Source of the DNA: Ventosimonas gracilis
GTDB taxonomy: Bacteria > Pseudomonadota > Gammaproteobacteria > Pseudomonadales > Pseudomonadaceae
Assembly: GCF_001580025.1 (NCBI RefSeq)
Contig: NZ_LSZO01000018.1
Location: forward strand, 1 to 64,000
Direction: 5' to 3'
Length of the DNA stretch: 64,000 nucleotides
In this document: piece after piece, positions 1 through 7,968 of the stretch
How positions within the stretch are numbered: the stretch's first letter is position 1
Layout of the letters: every line of letters begins with the position of its first letter
Notes under the pieces: model-generated
Told to the model about the DNA's origin: nothing
Database searches by the model: none
What the model saw: only the letters and a program-made list of their open reading frames with translations
Position numbers and translations under genes: made by a program

Positions 1-324
1 ACGCCCATGCAAAAGGTTATAGAGCAGCGCTTTACCACGCGCTTTGGCAGCTTTAATGCGCTGGCGGGCAATTATTCTTGGTGGTTCTGGGCGCTCAAAG
101 CCGCTTGGGAGATGGCCGGTACCGCCACCGATACGCGCGCGGTCGCCGAAGCCTTGGGGCAGGTGGAACTTGCCGACAGCTACGTAGGCCGCGCCCGTTT
201 TGCCGGAGAAAAATCCTTCGGCGTAGCGCGGCAAGGCGTGTACGACTGCTTTACCACCACCATCGACAAGGGTGTTGCCAAAGTCGAAGACGTGCGCTTT
301 CCGGCGTTGCCGGATAACTACTAA
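1..324 (+). CDS. ABC transporter substrate-binding protein, C-terminal end (partial)
   Basis: The frame is open from the first base of the window and stops at TAA 322-324, so only the last 107 residues are visible; the ATG at position 7 is internal. The fragment reads like the C-terminal lobe of a periplasmic Leu/Ile/Val-type binding protein, with aromatic and alanine-rich helices and the ending FPALPDNY. Two permease genes and two ATPase genes follow on the same strand, which fits the usual order of a hydrophobic-amino-acid-type (HAAT) importer. The ligand cannot be told from this piece; the downstream ligase and EutR-like regulator suggest an amine or amide rather than a branched-chain amino acid. 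Confidence 0.75.
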   Translation, partial: TPMQKVIEQRFTTRFGSFNALAGNYSWWFWALKAAWEMAGTATDTRAVAEALGQVELADSYVGRARFAGEKSFGVARQGVYDCFTTTIDKGVAKVEDVRFPALPDNY

Positions 325-329
325 AGCTT

Positions 330-353
330 CCCTTGCCGGCAAGCGGGCGAGGG
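330..353. repeat. REP-like palindrome, copy 1
   Basis: A GC-rich imperfect palindrome (CCCTTGCC ... GGGCGAGGG) lies between the binding-protein stop codon and the first permease gene. It belongs to a family of similar palindromes found at seven other places in this window, nearly all between genes. In mRNA it would form a hairpin and could lower expression of the downstream genes relative to the binding protein, as is known for REP-type elements. Confidence 0.5.
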
Positions 354-384
354 CTGGGAGAGAGTAGGCGGGGGAGTAAAACGC

Positions 385-1248
385 ATGAGTGAATGGCTGC
401 AAATGGGCGTTACCGGCTTAAGTCTTGGCTTGATGTACGCCTTGATTGCCATTGGCCTTACGCTGATTTTTGGCGTGATGCGCATTGTCCAGTACGCCCA
501 CGGCGAGATGTATATGCTCGGTGCGTTTGGCTTGTATTACTGGCATGGCGCATTGGGTTTGCCGTATTGGCCGGGCGTTATGGTCAGTGCCGTGGCCATT
601 TTTATCCTTGGCATGCTGCTGCAAGCCACGTTGTTTCGCCCACTGGCCGGTAAAAACCTGCTCTATTCGCTCGCCGTCTCTTTAGGTTTGGTGCTGATTT
701 TTGCCAGCGGCGGACAACTGATATTCGGCACAACCACCAAAGGCATTCCATCGGCGGTGACTGGCGGCACGCTGATTGGCGGCGCTTATATCTCTTACGA
801 GCGCCTGCTGATTTGCGCCGTTTCCTTGCTATTGATTGGCGCACTCTGGCTGTTTCTGCGCTTTTCGCGCCAAGGGCTGGCGCTGCGAGCCGTGGCAGAA
901 GATGCACAAACCGCCGCACTTTACGGCGTAAAAACACAACGCATGCACCGGCTGGCTTTTGGGCTGGGTTCGATGCTTGCCGCGATTGCCGGTGGCCTGA
1001 TGGGCAGCATGCTGTCGATTGTGCCAAATATGGGTTTTTTGGCGACCATCAAGGCGTTCATGATTGTGATTATGGGCGGCCTGGGGTCGATACCCGGTGC
1101 GCTGATTGGCGCGTTGCTGCTGGGAATGATTGATAGCGTAGTGACCACCAAAATCAGCGGCGATGTCGCGCTGATTGCCTGTTTTGTGGTGATTTTCCTG
1201 GTGCTGGTGCTGCGCCCGTCCGGCCTGTTTGGCCAGCATTGGGATTAA
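385..1248 (+). CDS. HAAT-family ABC transporter permease (LivH-like)
   Basis: A 287-residue integral membrane protein with about eight hydrophobic segments. It begins MSEWLQMGVTGLSLGLMYALIAIGLTLIFGVM, which is the typical start of LivH/UrtB-type permeases, and has the conserved pattern GGLGSIPGALIGALLLG near residues 232-249. It would form half of the membrane channel with the next gene product. Its reading frame overlaps the region before the second permease by position only; the second permease's ATG lies 5 nt after this stop, so the two are almost certainly translated together. Confidence 0.9.
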   Translation: MSEWLQMGVTGLSLGLMYALIAIGLTLIFGVMRIVQYAHGEMYMLGAFGLYYWHGALGLPYWPGVMVSAVAIFILGMLLQATLFRPLAGKNLLYSLAVSLGLVLIFASGGQLIFGTTTKGIPSAVTGGTLIGGAYISYERLLICAVSLLLIGALWLFLRFSRQGLALRAVAEDAQTAALYGVKTQRMHRLAFGLGSMLAAIAGGLMGSMLSIVPNMGFLATIKAFMIVIMGGLGSIPGALIGALLLGMIDSVVTTKISGDVALIACFVVIFLVLVLRPSGLFGQHWD

Positions 1249-1253
1249 CGCCG

Positions 1254-2237
1254 ATGAACACATCCCCCCTTAGCGCACAAACCCGAAGCAGCAAACTCGC
1301 TTGGCTGGCCTTGCTGCTGGCCGCGCTGATTGCGCCGCTGGTCGTAGGCTTTGACCGCTACCTGCTGCATGTGGGCATCACTATCTGCTTTAACGTCGCG
1401 CTGGTAGCGAGCCTCTGGCTGATTTGGACGCTGGGTGTGATTTCCTTCGCCCATGCCGGTTTTATGGGTATTGGCGCTTATTGCTCGGCGCTGCTTTTAA
1501 CCAAAACGGGGCTTTCGCTCTGGTACGGCATCTGGCTTTCGGTACTGATTTGCGGCCTGTTTGCGGTGCTGATAGGCGTGCCTTTAATGCGCACCCGCGC
1601 CGTGTACTTTTTTATGGCGAGCTGGGCGGTTGGTGAAGTGATTAAACGCACCTTTGCTTACTTTCAGGACTTTTTCGGCGGCTGGAACGGCCTGTTTGAC
1701 ATCAAAGCACCGGTTTTGGATTTGGGCTTTTGGCAGATCGACTTTGCCAGCCGTACCGCTTACTACTATCTGGCGCTGCTCGCCGTGACGCTCTGCCTGT
1801 GGATTATTTACCGCCTTAACCACTCGCGTACCGGCTTGATTTATTGGGCGATTCACGAGAACGAACTACTCGCCGCCCATGTAGGCATTAACGTAGCGCG
1901 GCATAAAGTCATCTGCTTTGCCATTGCCTGCGCCTTGGTCGGCATGATTGGCGCACTCTACGCGCACTACGAAACCTATATCAGCCCGAAAAACTTCGAC
2001 ATCTGGAAATCCGAATTTGCCTTGGTGCATTTGATTGTCGGCGGATTGTCCACCTTGGGCGGGCCGGTCGCTGGCGCGATAGTGCTGACCATTGCCGATG
2101 AACTGTTACGCGCAACCGGCTATCTGCGCACGCTGATTTTTGGCGTTGTGCTGATTGCCTCTGTGTTGCTGCTGCCGGGCGGTCTGGAAAGCCTGCCCGG
2201 CAGGCTGCGCAAACTGTTTAAGGGAAAAGGCGTATGA
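1254..2237 (+). CDS. HAAT-family ABC transporter permease (LivM-like)
   Basis: A 327-residue permease from the ATG at 1254. The frame also has an upstream TTG at 1239, but this overlaps the previous gene and is not needed. There are several hydrophobic helices, a central YYYLALLAVTLCLWIIYRL segment and the C-terminal signature GGLSTLGGPVAGAIVLT typical of LivM/UrtC proteins. It pairs with the LivH-like subunit to form the transmembrane pore. The stop overlaps the ATG of the next gene (ATGA), which indicates translational coupling. Confidence 0.88.
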   Translation: MNTSPLSAQTRSSKLAWLALLLAALIAPLVVGFDRYLLHVGITICFNVALVASLWLIWTLGVISFAHAGFMGIGAYCSALLLTKTGLSLWYGIWLSVLICGLFAVLIGVPLMRTRAVYFFMASWAVGEVIKRTFAYFQDFFGGWNGLFDIKAPVLDLGFWQIDFASRTAYYYLALLAVTLCLWIIYRLNHSRTGLIYWAIHENELLAAHVGINVARHKVICFAIACALVGMIGALYAHYETYISPKNFDIWKSEFALVHLIVGGLSTLGGPVAGAIVLTIADELLRATGYLRTLIFGVVLIASVLLLPGGLESLPGRLRKLFKGKGV

Positions 2238-3022
2238 GTGATTGCCTGCTTCAAGCCAAAGGGCTTTGCATGCGCTTTGGCGGCGTTATTGCCATTGACG
2301 GCCTCAATTTATCGGTGAAATCCGGTGAAATCCACGGGTTGATAGGCCCTAACGGCGCGGGCAAAACCAGCTTTTTTAACGCTTGTTCCGGTCGTTATCC
2401 GCTTTGTGGCGGGGAAATTTTACTGCAAGGGCAGCCAATCAGCGGGCTAAAACCGCACCAAATCGCAGCCAAGGGGCTGGTTCGTACCTTTCAGCACGTC
2501 ACCTTGTTTAAGGGGTTTTCGGTACTGGGCAACCTGATGGTGGGGCTTCACCTATCCGCCGGACACCGCTATTTGGCGAGCCTCTGGCGTGGCAAAAAAC
2601 AAAGCGAGCGCGAAGCGGCCAATCGGGATAAAGCGCTGGAGATTCTGGAGTTTATCGGTCTTTCCCAAATCGCCGAACAAAGCGCACAAACCCTGCCACA
2701 CGGCCATCAGAAAATGCTTGGCATTGGTATCGCGCTTGCAGCAGCCCCGCGCCTTTTATTGCTCGATGAGCCTTGTGCCGGAATGAACAGCGCTGAAGCG
2801 CGGCAAATGATTGATTTAGTTCGTCGTATTCGCCAAAGCGGGATTACGCTGATGCTGATTGAACACAATATGCAAGTGGTGATGGACTTGTGCGAGCGCA
2901 TTACCGTTTTAAGTTTCGGCCAGTGTATCGCCCAAGGCACGCCGCAAGACGTCCGCGCCAATGCCCAGGTGCGCCGCGCCTATCTGGGTTCTGCCGGACA
3001 GGAGGCCAGCGATGCTGCTTGA
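2234..3022 (+). CDS. HAAT-family ABC transporter ATPase (LivG-like)
   Basis: A 262-residue ATPase. Walker A reads GPNGAGKTS near residue 38, the signature region is PHGHQKMLGIGIALA (a degenerate LSGGQ, common in LivG-type subunits), Walker B is LLLLDEPCAGMN, and the switch histidine is in LIEHNM. The C-terminal extension ending in RAYLG is the hallmark of LivG/LivF ATPases. Start ATG 2234 overlaps the upstream stop by 4 nt, and the end overlaps the next gene by 11 nt, so all the transporter genes form one operon. Confidence 0.9.
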   Translation: MSDCLLQAKGLCMRFGGVIAIDGLNLSVKSGEIHGLIGPNGAGKTSFFNACSGRYPLCGGEILLQGQPISGLKPHQIAAKGLVRTFQHVTLFKGFSVLGNLMVGLHLSAGHRYLASLWRGKKQSEREAANRDKALEILEFIGLSQIAEQSAQTLPHGHQKMLGIGIALAAAPRLLLLDEPCAGMNSAEARQMIDLVRRIRQSGITLMLIEHNMQVVMDLCERITVLSFGQCIAQGTPQDVRANAQVRRAYLGSAGQEASDAA

Positions 3023-3719
3023 ACTGCAAAACCTGTCCGTGCACTACGACAAGGTCGAGGCAGTGCGCGGGGTTTCCCTGCACGTTGGGCAAGGGCAAAC
3101 GGTCTGCCTGATTGGTGCCAACGGCGCGGGCAAAAGCAGCATTTTGCGCAGCATCTGCGGGCTGCAAAAACCCAGCGGCGGGCAAATCCATTATCAAGGG
3201 CTGCGTATCGACGGCAAAACGCCGCAGCACATCGTAAAGCTCGGCATTGTCCAGGTGCCGGAGGGTCGCCGTTTATTCAAACTAATGACCGTGCGCGAAA
3301 ACCTTGGCCTGGGCGCTTACCTACAGCCGCGTGCGCAAATCCAGCAAGACATGGAAGCGGTGTTTGAGCGCTTTCCCATCCTGCGCGAAAAACAACATCA
3401 GGCAGCGGGCAAGCTCTCCGGCGGACAGCAGCAAATGGTCGCCATTGGCCGCGCACTGATGGCGCGACCCAAACTCTTGCTGCTCGATGAACCGTCCTTA
3501 GGTCTATCGCCCAAGTTAATGGATGAAATCGCCGAATTGATAGGCCAGCTTAAAGCGAGCGGCCTTGCCATCTTGCTGATTGAGCAAAACGCCCATATGG
3601 CGTTGGCGCTCGCCGATTACGGCTACGTGCTGGCAGTCGGCCAATGTGTTTTACAGGATACCGGCAGCGAACTGAAACAAAACCCCGAAGTCGCCCGAGC
3701 GTATTTAGGCGGCGCATAA
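3012..3719 (+). CDS. HAAT-family ABC transporter ATPase (LivF-like)
   Basis: A 235-residue ATPase starting at ATG 3012, preceded by an AGGAGG ribosome-binding site that lies inside the end of the previous gene. A longer frame from 2961 exists but has no such site. Motifs: Walker A GANGAGKSS, KLSGGQQQMVAIGRALM, Walker B LLLLDEPSLGLSP and the switch region LIEQNA, all typical of LivF. It forms a heterodimer with the LivG-like protein to drive import. The C-terminus has the expected RAYLGG ending. Confidence 0.9.
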   Translation: MLLELQNLSVHYDKVEAVRGVSLHVGQGQTVCLIGANGAGKSSILRSICGLQKPSGGQIHYQGLRIDGKTPQHIVKLGIVQVPEGRRLFKLMTVRENLGLGAYLQPRAQIQQDMEAVFERFPILREKQHQAAGKLSGGQQQMVAIGRALMARPKLLLLDEPSLGLSPKLMDEIAELIGQLKASGLAILLIEQNAHMALALADYGYVLAVGQCVLQDTGSELKQNPEVARAYLGGA

Positions 3720-3743
3720 ATTAACCGAAGGCCCCCTTTCACT

Positions 3744-3767
3744 CCCCTCGCCGCTTGCGCGAGAGGG
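3744..3767. repeat. REP-like palindrome, copy 2
   Basis: The palindrome CCCCTCGCC ... GCGAGAGGG sits in the 78-nt gap between the LivF-like ATPase and the glutamine-synthetase-like gene. It is a more degenerate member of the family listed elsewhere in this window, and could attenuate or process the transcript at this boundary. Confidence 0.45.
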
Positions 3768-3797
3768 CTGCGCGAGAAGAAAAACAGGAGAACATTG

Positions 3798-5111
3798 ATG
3801 GCGCAAGAAAACGACGACTTTATCCTGCTCGGCTACGTCGATTTGGACGGCCTGCTGCGCGGCAAATATGTAAGCCGCGAAAAATTCCAAAGCTGGCAAA
3901 AAAGCACTGGCACGTTCTGCTCTGCCGTGCTGGGCTGGGATATGCGCGATGAACTCTACGACAACGCCCACAGCGGCTGGTTTAACGGCTTCCCCGATGA
4001 CCCGCTGCGCATTGCTGAGGGGGATGGCACCCGCCTGGCCAACGGGCGGCGCTTTTATCTGATGGAATACGCAGACGGTAAAGGCGCAGCACTTTGCCCA
4101 AGACGACTGGCCGCACGGGTGCTCGCTCGTGGTGAAGCAATGGGCTTTCAGCTAAAAGCCGGTTTTGAGTACGAGTTCTATGTCTTTCGAGAAACCCCCG
4201 AAAGTGCCAAAGCCAAAGGCTTTCGCAATCTCACGCCGTTTTCGCCGTCCGGCAGTTGCTACTCGATTTTGCGCACCGCCACCCATGAGAATTTTTTCAG
4301 CGGTATGCTTTTGCTGGCCGAACAATTGGGCACACCGCTGGAAGCACTGCACCCGGAAGCCTTCCCCGGCGCAATGGAATTTGCGCTAACCCCGGCAGCA
4401 GGCTTGCAGGCCGCCGACCGCGCGGTTATCTACAAAACCTTCGCCAAGGCTTGGGGACAGCAGCAGGGCTTAAGCCTTTGTTTTATGGCCAAACCCATTA
4501 GCGGCATGTCCGGCTGCGGCGGGCATACCCATATTTCGCTGTGGCAGGGCGAGCACTGCGCCTTTTTTGATAAAAGTGCACAAGACGGCCTAACGCAAAC
4601 CGCCCGCCACTATATCGGCGGATTGCTGCGCTATATGCCGGAACTGATGGCGCTCTATGCGCCGACTATCAATTCATTTACTCGCCTTGCCCCGGGTTTT
4701 TGGGCACCGACCGGCGCCAATTGGGGTATCGACAACCGCACCTGCGCACTGCGTGTGCTGGGCGATAGCGGCAAATCCAAACGGGTGGAAGTGCGCCCGC
4801 CCGCCGCCGATGCCAACCCTTATCTGGTGCTGGCCGCCGCGCATGCCGCCGGTCTTGCCGGTATCGAAGAGCAGATCGAACCGCCCGAACCACTCGCGGG
4901 TAACGGCTATGCCGATACTTTGCAGGCAGAGCGGTTATTCCCGCGCTCGCTGGAAGAGGCGGCAGCACGACTACGCGGCTCAGAGATGGCGCGACGCTGG
5001 CTGGGCGATGCCTTTGTCGAACACTTTGCCAAAAGCCGCGAGGCGGAAGTCGCCGCGCACCGCGCCGCCGTGTCGGATTGGGAGCTGGAGCGCTACTTCG
5101 AGATCATTTAG
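3798..5111 (+). CDS. Glutamine-synthetase-family gamma-glutamyl ligase
   Basis: A 437-residue protein from ATG 3798, with CAGGAG eight bases upstream. It has the glutamine synthetase catalytic fold: an N-terminal beta-Grasp region, FEYEFYVF near residue 118 (metal-binding glutamate), the GGHTHISLW segment near residue 240 (ATP-binding histidine) and the FTRLAPGFWAPTGANWGIDNR region near residues 295-315 with the substrate-binding arginines. Short members of this family usually gamma-glutamylate amines (polyamines, ethanolamine and others) rather than ammonia. It follows the transporter genes on the same strand and faces an EutR-like regulator, so I infer a role in assimilating an imported amine. 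The precise substrate is unknown. Confidence 0.85.
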   Translation: MAQENDDFILLGYVDLDGLLRGKYVSREKFQSWQKSTGTFCSAVLGWDMRDELYDNAHSGWFNGFPDDPLRIAEGDGTRLANGRRFYLMEYADGKGAALCPRRLAARVLARGEAMGFQLKAGFEYEFYVFRETPESAKAKGFRNLTPFSPSGSCYSILRTATHENFFSGMLLLAEQLGTPLEALHPEAFPGAMEFALTPAAGLQAADRAVIYKTFAKAWGQQQGLSLCFMAKPISGMSGCGGHTHISLWQGEHCAFFDKSAQDGLTQTARHYIGGLLRYMPELMALYAPTINSFTRLAPGFWAPTGANWGIDNRTCALRVLGDSGKSKRVEVRPPAADANPYLVLAAAHAAGLAGIEEQIEPPEPLAGNGYADTLQAERLFPRSLEEAAARLRGSEMARRWLGDAFVEHFAKSREAEVAAHRAAVSDWELERYFEII

Positions 5112-5134
5112 GACTCTTTATGTCGCGCCGCACA

Positions 5135-6100
5135 TTACTGGGGGAAGGTCGATCTGTTTGCCTTAACCCGCGCCAAAGTGGCTGACGGCAACTCGCCAAA
5201 CAACGCACAGTAATCGCGGGCAAACCAGGACAAATGCCAAAAGCCCAAACGGGTCGCCGCCTCCGTCACCGGACAGGCGGCCGAAAGCAGCAGGCGGCGA
5301 ACTTGACCCAAGCGCAGACAGCGCAGGTATTGCAGCGGCGAAAGTCCGGTTATCTCCTTACAGGCCGTTTGCAGCGTACGCCTCGATACGCCAAGGCGTA
5401 GCGAAAGTTCAGCGACCGACAGTGGGCAGTCAAACGCTTCATCACCACTCGCAGCATGACAAATCCACCGGCGAATAGCCGAAACCGCCTGCCAATAAGC
5501 ACGCTTGGCCGATTTATCTTCCGTCTGCTCGGTATTGCCCAGCATATCCAGCAACTGCCCCAGCATCACGCGGCTGTTGGCGGCGCTTTTTTCAACCGCC
5601 GACACTGCCAAAGCCAAACGCAGCCACTGGCTTAACCGGCTAAAAGCCGCAGGCGATAAGCCGATTACCCGCTTGCCACGGGCGTGATGGTGCAACGACT
5701 GCTGCAAAGTATCCGCGAGCCGCGCGGCGCGGCTATCGCTAAGTGCCGTACAGTCAATCTCCACCCCATAAAACTCAAAGTCATCCGGCGAGAGAAACTC
5801 AAAGCCCATCGAGCCGGAAAACAGCAGCAAATCATGCCCGGCCGTCTCGCCACAAAGCAGGCTGCGCCCGCGCCCTTTGAGCGGCACGCCAAACGCGAGC
5901 TTAGATGAAGGCAGCGCACCGGCCTGAAACACGGCGCGGCTCATGCTTTCACGAAACAGTTTCAACCCCGGCAGCGTCAAACTGCTGACCGAACCGGCAA
6001 AGCATCCGCCGGAAAGCTGGCTATATTGCTGCTGCCAAGCACGCAGCAGTTTTTCCTGCTGCTGCACATCACAACTGATTTCAGTCACCGGAAAAGGCAT
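5135..6100 (-). CDS. AraC-family regulator, EutR-like
   Basis: A 321-residue transcription factor. The C-terminal ~100 residues hold a double helix-turn-helix of the AraC type (LSLRLGVSRRTLQTACKEI and, later, EAATRLGFWHLSWFARDY). The N-terminal part, with AWQQQYSQLSGG, LFRESMSRAV and FLSPDDFEFYGVEID, resembles the ethanolamine regulator EutR as I remember it, including the LGFWHLSxFAxDY block. It is convergent with the ligase gene. It probably controls the transporter-ligase operon in response to an amine, but no operator can be assigned because the operon promoter is outside the window. Confidence 0.82.
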   Translation of the reverse strand: MPFPVTEISCDVQQQEKLLRAWQQQYSQLSGGCFAGSVSSLTLPGLKLFRESMSRAVFQAGALPSSKLAFGVPLKGRGRSLLCGETAGHDLLLFSGSMGFEFLSPDDFEFYGVEIDCTALSDSRAARLADTLQQSLHHHARGKRVIGLSPAAFSRLSQWLRLALAVSAVEKSAANSRVMLGQLLDMLGNTEQTEDKSAKRAYWQAVSAIRRWICHAASGDEAFDCPLSVAELSLRLGVSRRTLQTACKEITGLSPLQYLRCLRLGQVRRLLLSAACPVTEAATRLGFWHLSWFARDYCALFGELPSATLARVKANRSTFPQ

Positions 6101-6244
6101 GGCGGTCTCGGCGCAGATGGGCTTGTCGGCTGTTGATGGATTTGTGGCAATACGAGCGGTTTGCAGTATAAGCCCATTGCTTTCTTCGGGCTGGTGGCTA
6201 GAGTGTGTGTTTGTCTTTCAACCCAAACAAAAAAGGTACCTCCC

Positions 6245-6829
6245 ATGAACCCGCTCAAGCAAATCCTGCTGGGACTGACACTGCTCGCCGCCAGCCTGTT
6301 CTCCGCCGCCAGCGAACCCCCGCCCGCCGTACAGGCGGTCAAGCAAAAAGTCACCGATATGGCCGCACACTACGCAAAGCAACTGGACGGCTTTTTTGGC
6401 GACCGCCACACCGAGCTGATGGCCTCCGGCGAAGGCAGCGATTCGCCGCTCTACCAACAACTAAAACTCGTGCTGGACGGTTTTCGTGAAGAATCCGGCG
6501 CTTACTACGTCTATTGCCTGATTGACCAAGATCCGGGCGACGACCACTTTGAAATCACCGTAGACGGCTCAGTCGAACCCGATGACTGGCTTAATCCCTA
6601 CGAAACCGAAAGCCAATTTATCGCCGCACTGGCCGGCACACCCACGCCCGCGCCTTCCGCCTGGAATGACGATGAAGCAGGGCTTAAGCCGGTCTGGTCT
6701 GCCTTTGCCCCCATCCATAACAGTGAAGGCAAGATAGTCGCCATTTTGGGCCTGGACTACCCCGCGCCACAAATTCTGGAGTTTCCGCAGTGGAACAGAG
6801 ACAGCGATGAATTTAGCAAACAGCCATAA
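6245..6829 (+). CDS. Exported Cache-like domain protein of unknown function
   Basis: A 194-residue protein. I start it at ATG 6245, which gives a clean signal peptide (charged N-end, then ILLGLTLLAASLFSAASE with an A-S-A type cleavage site); a frame from 6161 would add 28 residues before it. The C-terminal half contains YYVYCLIDQDPGDD, then WSAFAPIHNSEGKIVAILGLDYPA, which looks like the last strands of a Cache sensor domain. There is no membrane helix or signalling domain after it, so it is a free-standing periplasmic sensor-like domain. Function unknown. The following genes are tRNAs. Confidence 0.7.
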   Translation: MNPLKQILLGLTLLAASLFSAASEPPPAVQAVKQKVTDMAAHYAKQLDGFFGDRHTELMASGEGSDSPLYQQLKLVLDGFREESGAYYVYCLIDQDPGDDHFEITVDGSVEPDDWLNPYETESQFIAALAGTPTPAPSAWNDDEAGLKPVWSAFAPIHNSEGKIVAILGLDYPAPQILEFPQWNRDSDEFSKQP

Positions 6830-6846
6830 ATATTAGGCGACAAGGC

Positions 6847-6875
6847 TTGACGCAGTTATTCGGCTTCCCTAGAAT
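6847..6875 (+). promoter_or_regulatory. Sigma-70-type promoter for the tRNA operon
   Basis: TTGACG at 6847-6852 and TAGAAT at 6870-6875 are separated by exactly 17 bases. The tRNA-Glu gene begins 63 bases further on, and no protein gene intervenes. Confidence 0.75.
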
Positions 6876-6937
6876 ACGCACCACTTCGCAGCCAGCCAAC
6901 AGGTTGAGCCGCAAAGGCTGTTAAGTTCCAAGGCTGC

Positions 6938-7013
6938 GTCCCCTTCGTCTAGTGGCCTAGGACACCGCCCTTTCACGGCGGTAACAGGGGTTCGAGTCCC
7001 CTAGGGGACGCCA
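6938..7013 (+). tRNA. tRNA-Glu (TTC)
   Basis: The 76-nt gene folds as a full cloverleaf: acceptor arm GTCCCCT/AGGGGAC, anticodon stem CCGCC/GGCGG with loop CTTTCAC (anticodon TTC), T-arm GGTTCGAGTCC, and an encoded CCA at 7011-7013. It is the first of two tRNAs transcribed together. Confidence 0.98.
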
Positions 7014-7018
7014 TATAA

Positions 7019-7094
7019 GCGGAAATAGCTCAGTTGGTAGAGCGCAACCTTGCCAAGGTTGAGGTCGCGAGTTCGAGCCTCGTTTTCCGCTCCA
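7019..7094 (+). tRNA. tRNA-Gly (GCC)
   Basis: The 76-nt gene starts 5 bases after tRNA-Glu. The acceptor stem is GCGGAAA/TTTCCGC, the anticodon stem CAACC/GGTTG with loop TTGCCAA (anticodon GCC), the T-loop GTTCGAG, and CCA is encoded at 7092-7094. An accessory region begins just after it; tRNA genes are common integration sites, but I found no duplicated tRNA 3' end downstream. Confidence 0.98.
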
Positions 7095-7108
7095 ATTGAT
7101 GATCTAAA

Positions 7109-7160
7109 GACTTATATTGACGATATAAGTCGTTGAAAAGAGCCGAAAGGCTCTTTTTTC
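7109..7160 (+). terminator. tRNA operon terminator with a preceding hairpin
   Basis: Two hairpins follow tRNA-Gly. The first is a perfect 9-bp stem, GACTTATAT/ATATAAGTC, at 7109-7131. The second, AAAAGAGCC-GAAA-GGCTCTTTTTT at 7136-7160, is a strong rho-independent terminator with a GAAA tetraloop and a T tract. Confidence 0.9.
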
Positions 7161-7176
7161 ATTTCAGCGACATCCA

Positions 7177-7356
7177 CTAAAAATCCACCTGTATCCGCGA
7201 CTTTTTAGCCCATAAATACGGCTGTGCGTGGTTCCACATGAACGGTGTTGAACCGAAAGCCAGCATCCCGAAGCGCCAGAGAGATTCCCGGCGTGACGGT
7301 GCGCTACGCGCAACGATGCGTTGGGTGATCCGGTGAATTTCGGGATGCAAGCTCAT
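7177..7356 (-). pseudogene. Possible fragment of edd (phosphogluconate dehydratase N-terminus)
   Basis: Read on the minus strand from ATG 7356, the first ~20 residues (MSLHPEIHRITQRIVARSAP) resemble the N-terminus of Edd/IlvD-type dehydratases, which begin with a similar helix ending in ERSRxxRxxYL. After that the similarity stops and the sequence becomes a short unrelated tail of about 40 residues. I read this as a truncated 5' scrap of edd fused to foreign DNA. The identification rests on a short stretch and is uncertain. Between here and 7543 I see no other gene. Confidence 0.35.
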
Positions 7357-7543
7357 TGGCAATAAGGCTATGAGTGAAAAGATAGGAAACAAGCGGCTCA
7401 AACTATCTGCACAAGGCAAGCCAGTGCAATGCGATATGTTCAAGCGCAGGCATTATGGGCTGCTAAGTACAGCCTTGTCACACCGCTTTAGTGATGATGA
7501 ATACAGGCCTTTCTATTGGCACTAAAAAACCCAGATGACCCCA

Positions 7544-7942
7544 TCAGGATAAATCCCAGACATCAATGGTTAGCATTTGTTCACTATTACAGGCAGCGAT
7601 ACGATCTGGGTATTGCGTTATCTCATCGAACCAATGCACGCGCTTGGGTCGTACATATTCTTCACCCTCATCCATACTCGATATTGGCGGTTCCGGGTTA
7701 CTGTATTCTACATAAAGCTTCCCTTTTTCAAGCAAAGGCAAAATGACTTCAGCGCGCGCCTGCCAACGACTGGGATAGCCGTCTTTTCTTAATTGCTGCG
7801 CTTTGCCTTGACGGGTTAACTGGTCCAGCCAATCAATGCCGCCTATACTCACTTCCCAGTGGGCCAAAGTCGCTGTGTTATCCCTCGGGATATCCATTTC
7901 TTCTGGACTTAAGGTTGAAATCACAATCCACCAACCAAGCAT
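7544..7942 (-). CDS. Uncharacterised 132-residue protein
   Basis: I do not recognise this protein. The start ATG at 7942 has a strong AAGGAG ribosome-binding site, so the gene is probably real. The product is soluble, acidic, tryptophan-rich, with no signal peptide or membrane segment (the first residues MLGWWIVIS look like a beta-strand rather than an export signal). It contains HWEVSIGGIDWLDQLTRQGKA and ends in TIDVWDLS. It lies 26 nt after the recJ remnant on the same strand, within a run of broken genes. Small acidic proteins in such places are sometimes immunity proteins, but nothing specific supports that here. Confidence 0.6.
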   Translation of the reverse strand: MLGWWIVISTLSPEEMDIPRDNTATLAHWEVSIGGIDWLDQLTRQGKAQQLRKDGYPSRWQARAEVILPLLEKGKLYVEYSNPEPPISSMDEGEEYVRPKRVHWFDEITQYPDRIAACNSEQMLTIDVWDLS

Positions 7943-7968
7943 TATTTTCTCCTTAACGTTAAGTCACG

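Noticed and set aside
7200-7300. The motif AGAGAGATT near the edd-like scrap resembles part of the direct repeats R1/R2.
   Set aside because: Only about ten bases agree and the flanks differ, so it is not a third copy on this evidence.
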